A DNA stretch of 35,342 nt, from positions 1 to 35,342 of the forward strand of contig CALQGY020000026.1 in NCBI GenBank assembly GCA_943330235.2, read 5' to 3'. The notes beneath the pieces were generated by a model that was not told the origin of the DNA, did not search any database, and was given only the letters and a program-made list of their open reading frames with translations. Below, piece after piece: positions 24,296 through 33,567 of this stretch. A program made the translations under genes and the position numbers. Source of the stretch: Candidatus Kuenenia stuttgartensis. GTDB lineage: Bacteria > Gemmatimonadota > Gemmatimonadetes > Gemmatimonadales > Gemmatimonadaceae. Each line of letters begins with the position of its first letter. The first letter of the stretch is position 1.

Positions 24296-26671
24296 TCATG
24301 GGTCGGGCGGGGCAAGAGCCGTCCCACGTTCCGGCAGCATCCAGCGTTCCCCGCCGGTCCGCACCGCGATGACGCGACCGTCGGTTTCAACGACAACCGT
24401 CCCTTCTTGATCGGTGCGCAGCAGTGGGACGCCGCGCGCGGCAAACGTCTCCAGCGTCTGAGGCGACGGATGCCCGTAGCGGTTCCCCGCCCCGACGGAG
24501 ACGAGACCAAGCCGAGGCGCCACGGCATCGACAAACGGGCCCGTCGAACTCGTCCGGCTGCCGTGGTGGCCCAATTTCAGAATGTCGGCGCGCAGCAGAT
24601 CCGGATCGGTGTGCTGCAGCATCCACTGCTCCTCCGCGGCCTCGGCGTCGCCGGTGAGCAAGAAGGCGACCTGGCCGTACGCAATACGCAGGACGACGGA
24701 GGTCTCGTTCGCATCGTGCTGGGCGGCGGTCCAGGCCGAATCCGGGGCAAGCACTCGTACCTCCACCCCATCCAACATCCAGCGATCGCCCGGGTGCCCG
24801 CGGTGCCAGCGCCCGTGCGTATCGCGCACCGCGGTCAGCGCGCCACCGTAGGCCGCGCTTCGTGTGACGAAGGCCGACTCCCACCAGTCGGCGGGCGCGA
24901 GCGCGGCCACGACGCTGGCCGCGCCTCCCACATGATCATCGTGGGCGTGCGACATGATGAACGCCGCAATCGGACCGCCATAGGTGCGCACATACGGCAC
25001 CACGGTGCGGCGGCCCGCGTCGCCGCCGTCCCACCGTCGACCGGCATCGACAAGCATCCATCGACCGCGCGGGGTGCGAAGCGCGATGGCGTCCCCCTGC
25101 CCCACGTCGAGCAGATGCAATTCCAGTCGACCGGAACCGGTCAGGCGCATGGGCGCCCAGATCGCGACGCTCAGGGCGCCCGAGGCGACGAGGAGGCCGC
25201 GCGTCCAGTGGCGCGAGGCCGTGGCGCGCACGAAGGCGGCGGACGCCGCGCCGGTCGCGAGCGCGCCGAGTGCCGTGGGGGCGACGCGTAACGTGGCCCC
25301 TGGTATATGCGCGGCACCGTGGGCAACCGCGTCCAGCATGGCGAGCGGCGGCGCCGTCGCGTCGGCAATCAGTCGCGCCAGCGACGGCCACGGGGACGCC
25401 AGCAGCGCCAGAAAGAGCGCCGGCTGTACGAACGTGACCAGCGGGCCGGCCAGCAGGTTCGAGAACGGGGCGATGACGCTGATCCGACCAAAGGTCCACG
25501 CAATCAGCGGCGCGGTCACGAGCGTGGCGACCGTGCCGGTCACGACCTCGCGGGCGGCCGTACTTTTCCACCCCTCAAGCCGCTGCAGCCACGCGAGGGC
25601 CGGCCGAAGGCGCGGCGTGACATCGCGGCGATGCAGCAAGCGCACCCGACGCCAGAGCGCGCGTGCCGCGACCAGCGCCGCCATCCCGCTGACGCTCAGC
25701 TGCCAGCCCAAATCGAGCACAACCGCCGGCTCCAGCGCTGGGAGCACGGCGCCCAGCGCCAGCGCCGTCCACGGATGCGTGGGGCGCTGCAATCGTTCCG
25801 CGATGCCCACGACACCCAGCATCACCGCGCTACGCACCGCCGGTGGTGGCGCGCCCAAGGCGGCGACGTACACCATAATGACCGTCATGGCGGCGAGGAA
25901 CGCGAGCGTGCGCGAGAGCCGGAGCGCGCCGGCGAGCGTCAGAAGGGCGCCCGCAATGATGGCCACGTGCAGTCCGGAAATGGAGAGCAGATGCACGAGC
26001 CCCGCGTCGGCGAATCGGTCGCGCACGTCGGGGGCAATGCCATCCTGGTCGGCAATGAGCAGCGCGCGCACGAGCGGCGCATTGCGCCCGAAATCGCGAT
26101 CGATGATCGCCCCCGTGCGGGCGCGCGCTTCGCGACGCCAATCGCGACGGGTTGATGCGGACGCTGTTACGCTCGCCTCATCGAGGCGGAGCCCGGTGTT
26201 GGTCGCGAAACCATGGCCGGCCACCGACACCCATACGCCGGCCGCCGCGCGTCCTTCGGTAAATCGCGCCATGATGGGGACGCGACAGGCGGCGAGCGTG
26301 CCACGCCCAGACGCCACGCCGCGTGAACGGGCGCGAGGCGCCACGGGGTCATCGAAGACGGCGGCGATGGTGTCGCCGCGCGCGATCACCGCATGGAGCC
26401 CCACGCGGCACTGCGCCATGCGGCTGGCCGACGCACGCGCATGCGCGGTGGCCGCCATAGCAATCGCCGCGAGCGCGACGAGAAGTGTGTGCGCAGGGCC
26501 GCGTCGCCGCGCGTACGCTGGCGTGTAGACCGCCACCACCAACGCCTGGCCGATGCCGATGGCCGCCGAGAGCGCGAGGACCGAGAGGAACGGCAGGTGA
26601 CGCGTGAGCTCCGCGGAGCCGACGAAGGCACCGAGAATCCAGCAGAGGGCGGCGTGAATGAGTGGCGGCAC
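24296..26671 (-). CDS. comEC: DNA-uptake channel protein ComEC/Rec2
   Basis: The product is 791 aa, the full family length. The N-terminal hydrophobic and soluble DUF4131 region (about 1-190) is followed by the multi-helix competence domain (about 205-490) with the signature LLSISGLHVAIIAGALL. The C-terminal metallo-beta-lactamase-like domain (about 535-780) has LLDVGQGDAI, HAHDDHVGG (575-583), LLTGDAE and LKLGHHGSRTSS. It forms the inner-membrane pore that takes up one DNA strand, and the C-terminal domain may degrade the other. Natural competence would also need ComEA and type IV pili, not seen here. The GTG start directly abuts GGGAGG, closer than usual. It is 73 bp downstream of miaB. Confidence 0.95.
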   Translation of the reverse strand: MPPLIHAALCWILGAFVGSAELTRHLPFLSVLALSAAIGIGQALVVAVYTPAYARRRGPAHTLLVALAAIAMAATAHARASASRMAQCRVGLHAVIARGDTIAAVFDDPVAPRARSRGVASGRGTLAACRVPIMARFTEGRAAAGVWVSVAGHGFATNTGLRLDEASVTASASTRRDWRREARARTGAIIDRDFGRNAPLVRALLIADQDGIAPDVRDRFADAGLVHLLSISGLHVAIIAGALLTLAGALRLSRTLAFLAAMTVIMVYVAALGAPPPAVRSAVMLGVVGIAERLQRPTHPWTALALGAVLPALEPAVVLDLGWQLSVSGMAALVAARALWRRVRLLHRRDVTPRLRPALAWLQRLEGWKSTAAREVVTGTVATLVTAPLIAWTFGRISVIAPFSNLLAGPLVTFVQPALFLALLASPWPSLARLIADATAPPLAMLDAVAHGAAHIPGATLRVAPTALGALATGAASAAFVRATASRHWTRGLLVASGALSVAIWAPMRLTGSGRLELHLLDVGQGDAIALRTPRGRWMLVDAGRRWDGGDAGRRTVVPYVRTYGGPIAAFIMSHAHDDHVGGAASVVAALAPADWWESAFVTRSAAYGGALTAVRDTHGRWHRGHPGDRWMLDGVEVRVLAPDSAWTAAQHDANETSVVLRIAYGQVAFLLTGDAEAAEEQWMLQHTDPDLLRADILKLGHHGSRTSSTGPFVDAVAPRLGLVSVGAGNRYGHPSPQTLETFAARGVPLLRTDQEGTVVVETDGRVIAVRTGGERWMLPERGTALAPPDP

Positions 26672-26744
26672 CCTCCCACGGTACCAGCCACGGCGGGACG
26701 CGTCGTCACCGGCGCGTTGCCCACCGTGGCCAAATAGCGCGTCC

Positions 26745-28133
26745 TTACGCCGTGGTGCTCACCATCGGCGAGGCCATCGGCGAGGCCATCGGCAGCGGCG
26801 CGCGATCACGGACCGGCGTGCCCGTAAAGGTCGCCCCCGTGGTGCCCGTGAGTTCCACGGTGAGGTAGTCACCAATCTTCGCCGACTCCGCCGGCACCAT
26901 CACCGTCTTGAAGTCACGCGAGCGCGCCTGCAACAACGTGCCATCACGCGCCACTTTCTCCACCAGGACTTCGACGCGCGCACCGAGGCGGGTCATGTTA
27001 TTCTCGCGGGAGATCCCGCGGACCGTGGCGAGCAACCGATCAAAGCGCTCCGTGACCACGGCATCGGGCACCGTCCACTCGGCGGGCATGCGTTCGGCCG
27101 GCGTCCCTTCGCGCATCGAGAACTTGAACATGAACGCGTCGTTGAACCGCACCTCGCGGCACAGCGACAACGTGTCCTCGAATTCCGCATCGGTCTCGCC
27201 CGGGAAGCCCACGATGATATCCGTGGTCAGTGCCAGTCCGGGAATGGCGTTGCGCAGCCGCTCGACGCTGGCGAGATAGTCCTCGCGCGAATACCGGCGC
27301 AGCATGCGCTTGAGCATGGACGTAGAACCACTCTGCATGGGCAGGTGCACGTGCTCGCACACCTCAGGGACTTCGGCCATCGCCGCGATGACGCGATCGC
27401 TGAAATCGTTGGGGTGCGGGCTCGTGTACCGCACGCGACGAATGCCGTCCACCGCGGCGACGGCGCGCAGCAGGTCGGCAAAGTCGTGCGTGCCGTCATT
27501 GTACGAATTGACCGTCTGCCCCAGCAAGACGATTTCGCTGAGTCCCTGAGCCACCACATCGTGCGTCTCACGCACGACGTCGTCGAGCTTGCGACTGCGT
27601 TCAGCGCCACGGGTATACGGCACGATGCAGTACGTGCATCGATAGTTGCAGCCGCGCTGAACCGGAATCCATGCCTTGACGCCTTCGAAGCGGCGCGCGA
27701 CGACGTCCTCGTAGTGCTCCTCGAGGTCGAAATCGGTGGCGGAGAACCGTTCGCCACTGCGCGCACCATCCAGCAACTGCGGGAGCGAGCGGTAGCCATC
27801 AGGGCCGACCACCAGCGAGACGTGCTTGGCTTGATCGAGCAGGCGCGGTCCGAGGCGTTGTGCCATGCAGCCGGTGACACCGACAATGGTGTCCGCCTTC
27901 ATGAATCGCTTCAGTTCGCCGAGTCGCCCAATCACGCGCGTCTCCGCGTTCTCGCGGATGGCGCAGGTGTTCACCAGAATCACGTCGGCGCCATCGGGCG
28001 CCTCAACCGGTGTGTAGCCGTGTGCGGCGAGACTGCCGTACATGAGCTCCGAATCGGACACGTTCATCTGACAGCCGTACGTCTCGATGTAGACCGTCTT
28101 CCGCGGACCTTCGGGTGTCTCTGTCATCGACAT
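26745..28133 (-). CDS. miaB: tRNA-2-methylthio-N6-dimethylallyladenosine synthase
   Basis: The product is 462 aa from the ATG at 28133; a second ATG lies two codons later. It adds the methylthio group at A37 of tRNAs reading UNN codons. The N-terminal UPF0004 domain has the three cluster cysteines C21 (YGCQMN), C57 (NTCAIRE) and C89 (GCMAQ). The radical-SAM domain has C162, C166 and C169 (GCNYRCTYC). A TRAM-like C-terminus follows from about residue 385. The last 15 residues contain SPMASPM, encoded by a 12-bp tandem repeat, and look like a slippage-derived tail. It starts 14 bp after the outer-membrane barrel gene. No Shine-Dalgarno sequence is visible. Confidence 0.96.
   Translation of the reverse strand: MSMTETPEGPRKTVYIETYGCQMNVSDSELMYGSLAAHGYTPVEAPDGADVILVNTCAIRENAETRVIGRLGELKRFMKADTIVGVTGCMAQRLGPRLLDQAKHVSLVVGPDGYRSLPQLLDGARSGERFSATDFDLEEHYEDVVARRFEGVKAWIPVQRGCNYRCTYCIVPYTRGAERSRKLDDVVRETHDVVAQGLSEIVLLGQTVNSYNDGTHDFADLLRAVAAVDGIRRVRYTSPHPNDFSDRVIAAMAEVPEVCEHVHLPMQSGSTSMLKRMLRRYSREDYLASVERLRNAIPGLALTTDIIVGFPGETDAEFEDTLSLCREVRFNDAFMFKFSMREGTPAERMPAEWTVPDAVVTERFDRLLATVRGISRENNMTRLGARVEVLVEKVARDGTLLQARSRDFKTVMVPAESAKIGDYLTVELTGTTGATFTGTPVRDRAPLPMASPMASPMVSTTA
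26762..26792. repeat. In-frame 12-bp tandem repeat at the miaB end
   Basis: CCATCGGCGAGG occurs twice (26762, 26774) with a partial third copy at 26786. It encodes the terminal SPMA repeats of MiaB, outside the conserved fold. Confidence 0.85.
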
Positions 28134-28147
28134 AGCGCCGTCAGCAC

Positions 28148-29326
28148 TCAGGGGCGAACCTGCAGGCCAACCCCGAGGAGCCACGCAGACTCCTTCGCGG
28201 TGCCGCCGACGAGGGTGCGGTTGGCACGCTGCAGCGAGAAGTCGATGGTCGCCTGATCGCGCGCGATGGGAACACCGAACCCGGTGGACAGACGCGTTTC
28301 GTTCACGACGTTGCTCCCGATGCCGAACGGCAAGGCATTCTTCGCGTACCCCACGCGCACAAGCACCGGTAACGCGCGCACATGCGGCCCCACGACTTCC
28401 GCGCCGACATGCCAGTTGGTCGCATCGCGCGGCTGCACGGCGCTTGAGCCGAGCGACTTCATGCGGGACCAGTCCTGCTGATCAATACCCGCGGCGAACA
28501 CCGAGCCGGGAATGCCGTCGTAGCGGATGCCAACGCCCAGACGGTTCGGCACGTTCGCGCGCGTGCGAACGGTATCGTTGACGCGCGCGTCGAGGCCATT
28601 GCCCTTGCGATACGACAGCTGCGCCGCGAGCCCCTTGCGGACGCGCCACTCGCCGCCGACCGACAGCGCCGTCCCGAAGTAGACGACCCGTGTCGAGTCC
28701 AACACGCTGCCAAATCGCGTCGAGTCGGCAAATGTGCGCGAGATGGAGACCAGGTTGTCCCCCGTGAACAAGTGGCCAGCGACGCCCACGCTGAACCGAT
28801 CGTTGATACGCCAGCCGCCTGCGGCCCGCACATCGCCCATCGATCCGCGCACATCGGAGCGTTCCGTCGTGCTTGCCGAAGCGCCATCGATCAGCACACT
28901 GCCCGGCGTCACCGTGCTGTAGCTCCGATCGAGCAGCGTCACCGCGCTGAGCCCCACCGAGACGCCATGTCCGGCCGGGAAGATGACCATCACCAGCGGT
29001 ACACGCTGCGCGTTGGTCTTTTCACGCACGGTGCCCAGCGTGAGCGTCCGGAACTCGGGCTCCGTCTGCGCGCTGATCACGGTGCGGGACGCGCCGCCGA
29101 TGGAGGCCGGGTTAATGGGGCTGAGCAAGTCGAACTCGCCAAACGCGCCAGCGGTCGCGGAGGCGCGGGTGCTGGTGCCACCCACGGGATAGCCGAAGCC
29201 GAGGCCGCTCAGTCCGCCCTGCGCGAACAGCGGTCGCGCCACGAACAGCATCGGCAGCATCGCCAGCGCACCGATGCGCAGCATCCGTACGCCGACCACG
29301 GACCGGGAAGATTTCTGGAATCGCAT
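28148..29326 (-). CDS. Outer-membrane beta-barrel protein, PorV/FadL-like
   Basis: The product is 392 aa. The signal peptide ends ARPLFAQ near residue 36. The early block TSTRASATAGAFGEFDLLSPINPASIGG resembles the N-terminal hatch-like part of PorV/UPF0164 and FadL-type barrels, and the remainder alternates polar and hydrophobic residues in repeated hairpins ending LLGVGLQVRP. Its role may be hydrophobic-molecule transport or protein-secretion support; I cannot choose. The ATG at 29326 shares a base with the stop of the upstream lipoprotein gene (TGATG), so the two are translated together and probably act together in the outer membrane. miaB follows 14 bp later. Confidence 0.82.
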   Translation of the reverse strand: MRFQKSSRSVVGVRMLRIGALAMLPMLFVARPLFAQGGLSGLGFGYPVGGTSTRASATAGAFGEFDLLSPINPASIGGASRTVISAQTEPEFRTLTLGTVREKTNAQRVPLVMVIFPAGHGVSVGLSAVTLLDRSYSTVTPGSVLIDGASASTTERSDVRGSMGDVRAAGGWRINDRFSVGVAGHLFTGDNLVSISRTFADSTRFGSVLDSTRVVYFGTALSVGGEWRVRKGLAAQLSYRKGNGLDARVNDTVRTRANVPNRLGVGIRYDGIPGSVFAAGIDQQDWSRMKSLGSSAVQPRDATNWHVGAEVVGPHVRALPVLVRVGYAKNALPFGIGSNVVNETRLSTGFGVPIARDQATIDFSLQRANRTLVGGTAKESAWLLGVGLQVRP

Positions 29327-30609
29327 CACGGAATCGCCGTCTGGGTACGCGGAAGGTAAGTGATACGCATGCGCGGTCGGAGCGCAGCCGCCGCCTTGCT
29401 GGAATAGAAGCGGAACTCGGCCGGCTGCGCGCCTTCGATGCTGATGCGGAACGCCACCGCACGCGGCACGTCAGCGGCTACCGTGGCCCACGAGCGCGCG
29501 AGGCTTAAGATGTTGAGCGCCCGCTGCCCCGAATCACGCGGCACCAGCCGCGACGAGTCGAGCGAGGCGAACCGTCCTTCCGCCGACAGATCCAGAATGC
29601 GACGAATGTCGGTAACCAACGACGTCGTCGTGGGCACGATGGGCAGGATCGCCACCGTGTCGTTCACGTTGCCAAAGCGCGAGGGGCGCTGCGTGAGCAA
29701 GACCTCCGCCCGGACGATGGTGCTGGAGTCCGTGATGGCTTTGGGCAGGTTGAATCGCAGATACGTGCGATAGGCCGGGAATCCGCCCACCACCAGCGTC
29801 TGCGCGTCGGGGGCCGGTGAACCGACATCCACGAGCGTGTAGAGCATGTACGAGAGATTCACGTCCGTCGTGGCCAGCTCGAGCGACGTGGTCGGACTGA
29901 CCGTCAGCGGTGCGTACGTGGTATCGGTGCTGGGATCGAATCGCACATACGGCGCGCCGGCACCGGACTGGAACGCGATGATCCGCAGCTGGCCCGACCC
30001 GCCAGTCATGCGCAGCCCCACACGCAACCGCGCGCCCGCCGCGATCTTGGCCGCGAACAAGGCCTTCGACAGCGGGATGCGCAACGTGTCGCCTTGCGTC
30101 GACGGCGTGATCGTCACCGACCCCAGCAAGCGATTGGCCCGGAACAGCGACTTCACAACCACTTGCGACGAATCGTTGACCGTGGTGTCGACGTCGAATG
30201 CGTCCACGGTGATGGGGACGGTGCCCCGACTCCCCGTCGTATCCATCGGCAGGATGAGCGTGACCGAATCCACCGTCGTGATGCTCTCGGTGGTCCCCGT
30301 CTTGTTCGGAAGGAACGACGTCGGCAGCACGTCAAAGCGGATGACGTTGCGCGTGATGATCGTATCCGGCCGGTTCGCCAGCAGCAACGTCGAAGACAGG
30401 CCAAGCGCGGGATAGCCGCTCAGCGTGGTGTCGAGGGTGACGGCATCGATGGTCGTATCACGGAACGCCGCCGGCTTCGCCGGACAGAGCGACGGGCACG
30501 CATCGCCGCCCTCGAAGGACTCCGTACAGGCCGCCCCCGCAGAGACGAGTGCCGTCGCCAGCAGGACCGCGACGCGAGTGCGCCAGCGAGTAGGAAACAC
30601 GAATTTCAT
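29326..30609 (-). CDS. Outer-membrane-type lipoprotein with DNRLRE-like repeats
   Basis: The product is 427 aa from the ATG at 30609. The signal peptide ends VSAGAAC, with the lipidated cysteine near residue 27, followed by a second cysteine pair (DACPSLCP). The body is sheet-rich. The segment AYRTYLRFNLPKAITDSSTIVRAEVLLTQ resembles DNRLRE-type surface domains, and an earlier segment of similar design (VIRFDVLPTSFLP, VDSVTLILP) suggests two related modules; this is by-eye resemblance. It starts 10 bp after cdd and overlaps the barrel gene downstream. An in-frame start further upstream would lie inside cdd and lose the signal peptide. The role is unknown; it is likely a partner of the adjacent barrel. 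Confidence 0.82.
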   Translation of the reverse strand: MKFVFPTRWRTRVAVLLATALVSAGAACTESFEGGDACPSLCPAKPAAFRDTTIDAVTLDTTLSGYPALGLSSTLLLANRPDTIITRNVIRFDVLPTSFLPNKTGTTESITTVDSVTLILPMDTTGSRGTVPITVDAFDVDTTVNDSSQVVVKSLFRANRLLGSVTITPSTQGDTLRIPLSKALFAAKIAAGARLRVGLRMTGGSGQLRIIAFQSGAGAPYVRFDPSTDTTYAPLTVSPTTSLELATTDVNLSYMLYTLVDVGSPAPDAQTLVVGGFPAYRTYLRFNLPKAITDSSTIVRAEVLLTQRPSRFGNVNDTVAILPIVPTTTSLVTDIRRILDLSAEGRFASLDSSRLVPRDSGQRALNILSLARSWATVAADVPRAVAFRISIEGAQPAEFRFYSSKAAAALRPRMRITYLPRTQTAIP

Positions 30610-30619
30610 AGGGGGACGC

Positions 30620-31072
30620 TCAGGCATTCTCGAGCGATGCAGGCGTGAACGGAGCAGGAAGCAAATCCGCCAGCGACCAGCGCGCGACGCGCCCATCCGG
30701 CGAAATGGCTACGATATCAAGATCCGGTGCAAACTCCACAAGCGCCTGACGGCAGATGCCGCACGGCGGTGTGGGATCATGAGCGGCAGACGTAATGACG
30801 ACACGCGTGAAGCGCCGGGCCCCAGCCGCGACGGCCGAGCCCAACGCCACGCGCTCCGCGCACGTGCCCGCCGGATACGACGCGTTCTCCACGTTGCATC
30901 CCGCGAACACGCGACCGTCGTCCGACAACAGGGCAGCGCCAACGGGGAACTTCGAGTACGGACACCACGCGTTGTCGCGCGCCACATCGGCCGCGCTGCG
31001 CAGTGTCATCAATTCAGCCGTTAACGCCGACGTTAACGCAGACGATACAGGGTGCTGCGACAACTCCGTCAT
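30620..31072 (-). CDS. cdd: Cytidine deaminase
   Basis: The product is 150 aa, the length of the small tetrameric form. It converts (deoxy)cytidine to (deoxy)uridine in nucleoside salvage. The zinc site is C71-A-E73 ([10 protein letters not shown]) plus C104 and C107 (PPCGICRQ), with E73 as proton shuttle; three cysteine ligands are typical of the tetrameric class. [11 protein letters not shown] is the substrate loop. The ATG at 31072 overlaps the deoB stop (ATGA). The N-terminal 20 residues contain SALTSALT from a 12-bp duplication, ahead of the conserved fold. Pairing with deoB makes a nucleoside catabolism unit. Confidence 0.96.
   Translation of the reverse strand: MTELSQHPVSSALTSALTAELMTLRSAADVARDNAWCPYSKFPVGAALLSDDGRVFAGCNVENASYPAGTCAERVALGSAVAAGARRFTRVVITSAAHDPTPPCGICRQALVEFAPDLDIVAISPDGRVARWSLADLLPAPFTPASLENA
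31019..31042. repeat. In-frame 12-bp duplication in cdd
   Basis: CGTTAACGCCGA at 31019 is followed by a copy with one change at 31031. It encodes the repeated SALT in the non-conserved N-terminus of cytidine deaminase. Confidence 0.75.
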
Positions 31073-32271
31073 GATGCGAGCAGCGACGTGAGGAACGACG
31101 TACCATGGCCGCGCCACGATAGACCGAACCACTCCGCGACCGTCGCCCCAAGATCAGAGAACGTATCGCGTTCGCCAACCGACCCGCCCCGTACGCGCGC
31201 ACCCGCGACAAGCACCGGCACGCGCTCGCGCGCGTGATCGGTGGATGGCGTGGTGGGATCGTTGCCGTGGTCGGCGGTCAGAAACAACAAATCATCCTCT
31301 CGAAGAGCAGCCAACAGCCTCGGCAGCGCGCGATCAAACGCCTCGAGCGCCCCCTGAAAACCCTGAACATCGTTGCGATGCCCGAACAGTTGGTCGAAAT
31401 CTACCAGATTGCCGAAGCAGAACCCACGAGTTGGACCAGAAAGCCATTCCAACAACGCGTCAATGCCTTCCGCGTTGTCCACCGTGTGCCGGGAGGTGAG
31501 CGCCCGGCCGGCGAACAGGTCGTCTACCTTCCCTACGCCGGCCCGCGGAATCCCGGCTAGCGCCAGAGCGTCCAACAGCGTGGTGCCGGGGGGCTGGATC
31601 GAGTAATCGCGCCGATTGGCGGTACGCCGCCATGCCCCCGGAGTTCCCACAAAGGGGCGGGCAATCACGCGGGACACGTCGTGGGGCGCCACCAGCAGCG
31701 CCCGCGCGATCTCGCAGGCCCGATACAGCTCCTCCAGCGGGATCCACTCCTCGTGCGCCGCGATCTGAAAAACCGAGTCGGCCGAGGTGTACACAATCCA
31801 CGACCCGCTCTGTTGCTGCGCCTCAGCGAAGTCGGTGATGACCGCCGTCCCGCTGGCCACGGTGTTGGCCAGCACGCCGCGCCCGGTGGCCGCAGAAAAG
31901 GCCGCGAGCACCTCAGGGGGGAATCCGTGCGGATACGTCGGGAACGGCTGTTCCAGATGCAGCCCCGCAATCTCCCAATGGCCCGTCGTGGAGTCCTTGC
32001 CCGCCGACCGCGGCAGCATCGTCCCCCACGCCCCGGTGGGCTCGGCGACCGGCGCGACGCCCGCAATAGACGTCAGATTCCCCAGTCCGAGGCGCTGGAG
32101 ATTGGGCAGGTGCAGGCCGCCAACCGCCCGCGCCACGTTGCCAATGGTATCGCTCCCCGTATCGCCGTAGGCCGCCGTGTCCGGCGCCGCGCCGCAGCCC
32201 ACGCCGTCGAGCACCACGATGATCGCGCGACGCGAGACCGTCTGCGCATCGGAAGCCCCCCCCGTGGTCAT
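31069..32271 (-). CDS. deoB: Phosphopentomutase
   Basis: The product is 400 aa, normal for the family. It interconverts (deoxy)ribose 1-phosphate and 5-phosphate, linking nucleoside breakdown to central metabolism. Alkaline-phosphatase-superfamily metal motifs are seen: [19 protein letters not shown] with D22, the phosphorylated-threonine region [14 protein letters not shown], and [18 protein letters not shown] near the C-terminus. The ATG overlaps the alr stop by four bases and its own stop overlaps cdd, so alr, deoB and cdd form one coupled unit. Confidence 0.96.
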   Translation of the reverse strand: MTTGGASDAQTVSRRAIIVVLDGVGCGAAPDTAAYGDTGSDTIGNVARAVGGLHLPNLQRLGLGNLTSIAGVAPVAEPTGAWGTMLPRSAGKDSTTGHWEIAGLHLEQPFPTYPHGFPPEVLAAFSAATGRGVLANTVASGTAVITDFAEAQQQSGSWIVYTSADSVFQIAAHEEWIPLEELYRACEIARALLVAPHDVSRVIARPFVGTPGAWRRTANRRDYSIQPPGTTLLDALALAGIPRAGVGKVDDLFAGRALTSRHTVDNAEGIDALLEWLSGPTRGFCFGNLVDFDQLFGHRNDVQGFQGALEAFDRALPRLLAALREDDLLFLTADHGNDPTTPSTDHARERVPVLVAGARVRGGSVGERDTFSDLGATVAEWFGLSWRGHGTSFLTSLLAS

Positions 32272-33518
32272 GGCCGCGCCTCGGACGAAGGCGGGTCATT
32301 CGTCGCACCGGACGCGTCACCCGCCGTCCCAACACTCGGCGTGTCCACGTAGAACCGCGGCGCCCGCAGCCGCAGCCCCACCAGCAACTCGTACATCGAG
32401 ATGGCGCCAGTCGCAGCCACCGCGTCGGTCCGTAGCACGTCTAATCCATCGCGACCGACGAACGTGGCCACGTCACCCACCACGCACGCGGCACCGAGTC
32501 CCGTAACGTCCAGCATGGTCATGTCCATGGTGACGTTCCCGACCACCGGCACGCGCACGCCATGCACAAGCGCCACGCCGCGGTTGGAGAGCGCCCGCCG
32601 ATAGCCGTCCGCGTACCCCAGCGCGACGGTCGCGATGCGGCGCGGCGAGTCCGCCTGCCACGTCGCGTTGTAGCTGACCGACTCGCCGGACTGCATGTCG
32701 CGCACATCAATCACGCGGGCGCACACCCGCACCACCTGCTCCAGTGGCAGCGACGGCAGCACGTTCGCGCCGTACAACCCGATGCCGGGACGGGCCAGAT
32801 GACGACGCCGCGCGTTCGACGCCCCACCCACGGCGATGGCCGCGCTGTTGTCGCTGTGCACCAGCACACCCTCTGGCAGCAGATCTCGAATGGCCGCGAC
32901 CGCCTGCTCGAAGCGAGCATCCTGCACCGCCAGCGACCCGTCGTCCACCTCGGCCGAATGGAAATGGGTGAAGACCCCCTCGGGCGGATTGACGTGTCGC
33001 GCGTCGTGCAGCGTCTCGCGCAGTGCGGCGATGCCATCCCACCGCACACCCGCGCGTGCCATCCCCGTGTCAATCGCGAGGTGCCACGGCCCGCCCTGCA
33101 TCGCGAGCCACGCGCCGATCGTGGCGGAATCGTGCAGCGCCGGCCGTACCTGAAGCGCCTGCGCTTCGGGCACATCGTGGACCGTCAGCGGCGTGGTGCA
33201 GAGCACCCGTGCCACGCATCCGTGTCGGCGCAGCTCCGCCGCTTCATGGAGGGTGGCGATGCCGAGCGCCCACGGGGCGTTCGGCGCGCGGGCGGCATCG
33301 GCGGCCTCGCCAAAGTCGGCGCCCAACGCGCGGGCGATCGGCACCATGCCCAGCCCATAGGCATCGGCCTTGACCATCGCGACAATCGGCACGCCGGCGC
33401 GGGCCCGCAGGCGATCGGCATTGCGCCGCACCGCCCCCAGATCGACGTCCACCCACGCGCGCAGCGACGCCGGACGGTCCGGGTATATTGGCTCGGGAGT
33501 GATGGGCGACCTCGACAT
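32268..33518 (-). CDS. alr: Alanine racemase
   Basis: The product is 416 aa from the ATG at 33518; a GTG one codon earlier is equally possible. It makes D-alanine for peptidoglycan. The PLP lysine is K50 (VAMVKADAYGLG), the second catalytic base is Y283 (SVSYNATW), and GNVTMDMTMLDVTG marks the C-terminal domain. About 30 residues after the conserved end (RFYVDTP onward) form a Gly/Ala/Pro-rich tail not expected in the family. It heads the long minus-strand gene series and is divergent from mazG across 49 bp. No Shine-Dalgarno sequence is clear. Confidence 0.96.
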   Translation of the reverse strand: MSRSPITPEPIYPDRPASLRAWVDVDLGAVRRNADRLRARAGVPIVAMVKADAYGLGMVPIARALGADFGEAADAARAPNAPWALGIATLHEAAELRRHGCVARVLCTTPLTVHDVPEAQALQVRPALHDSATIGAWLAMQGGPWHLAIDTGMARAGVRWDGIAALRETLHDARHVNPPEGVFTHFHSAEVDDGSLAVQDARFEQAVAAIRDLLPEGVLVHSDNSAAIAVGGASNARRRHLARPGIGLYGANVLPSLPLEQVVRVCARVIDVRDMQSGESVSYNATWQADSPRRIATVALGYADGYRRALSNRGVALVHGVRVPVVGNVTMDMTMLDVTGLGAACVVGDVATFVGRDGLDVLRTDAVAATGAISMYELLVGLRLRAPRFYVDTPSVGTAGDASGATNDPPSSEARP

Positions 33519-33567
33519 CACTCAATCAATACCCGTGCACGCCGTACGCGAAAGGATCCAACCGGAC

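Noticed and set aside
24144..24299. N-terminal extension of fbp from an ATG overlapping the comEC stop
   Set aside because: The extra 52 residues do not resemble the family and lack a ribosome site, whereas the GTG at 24143 has GAGGAG at ideal spacing.
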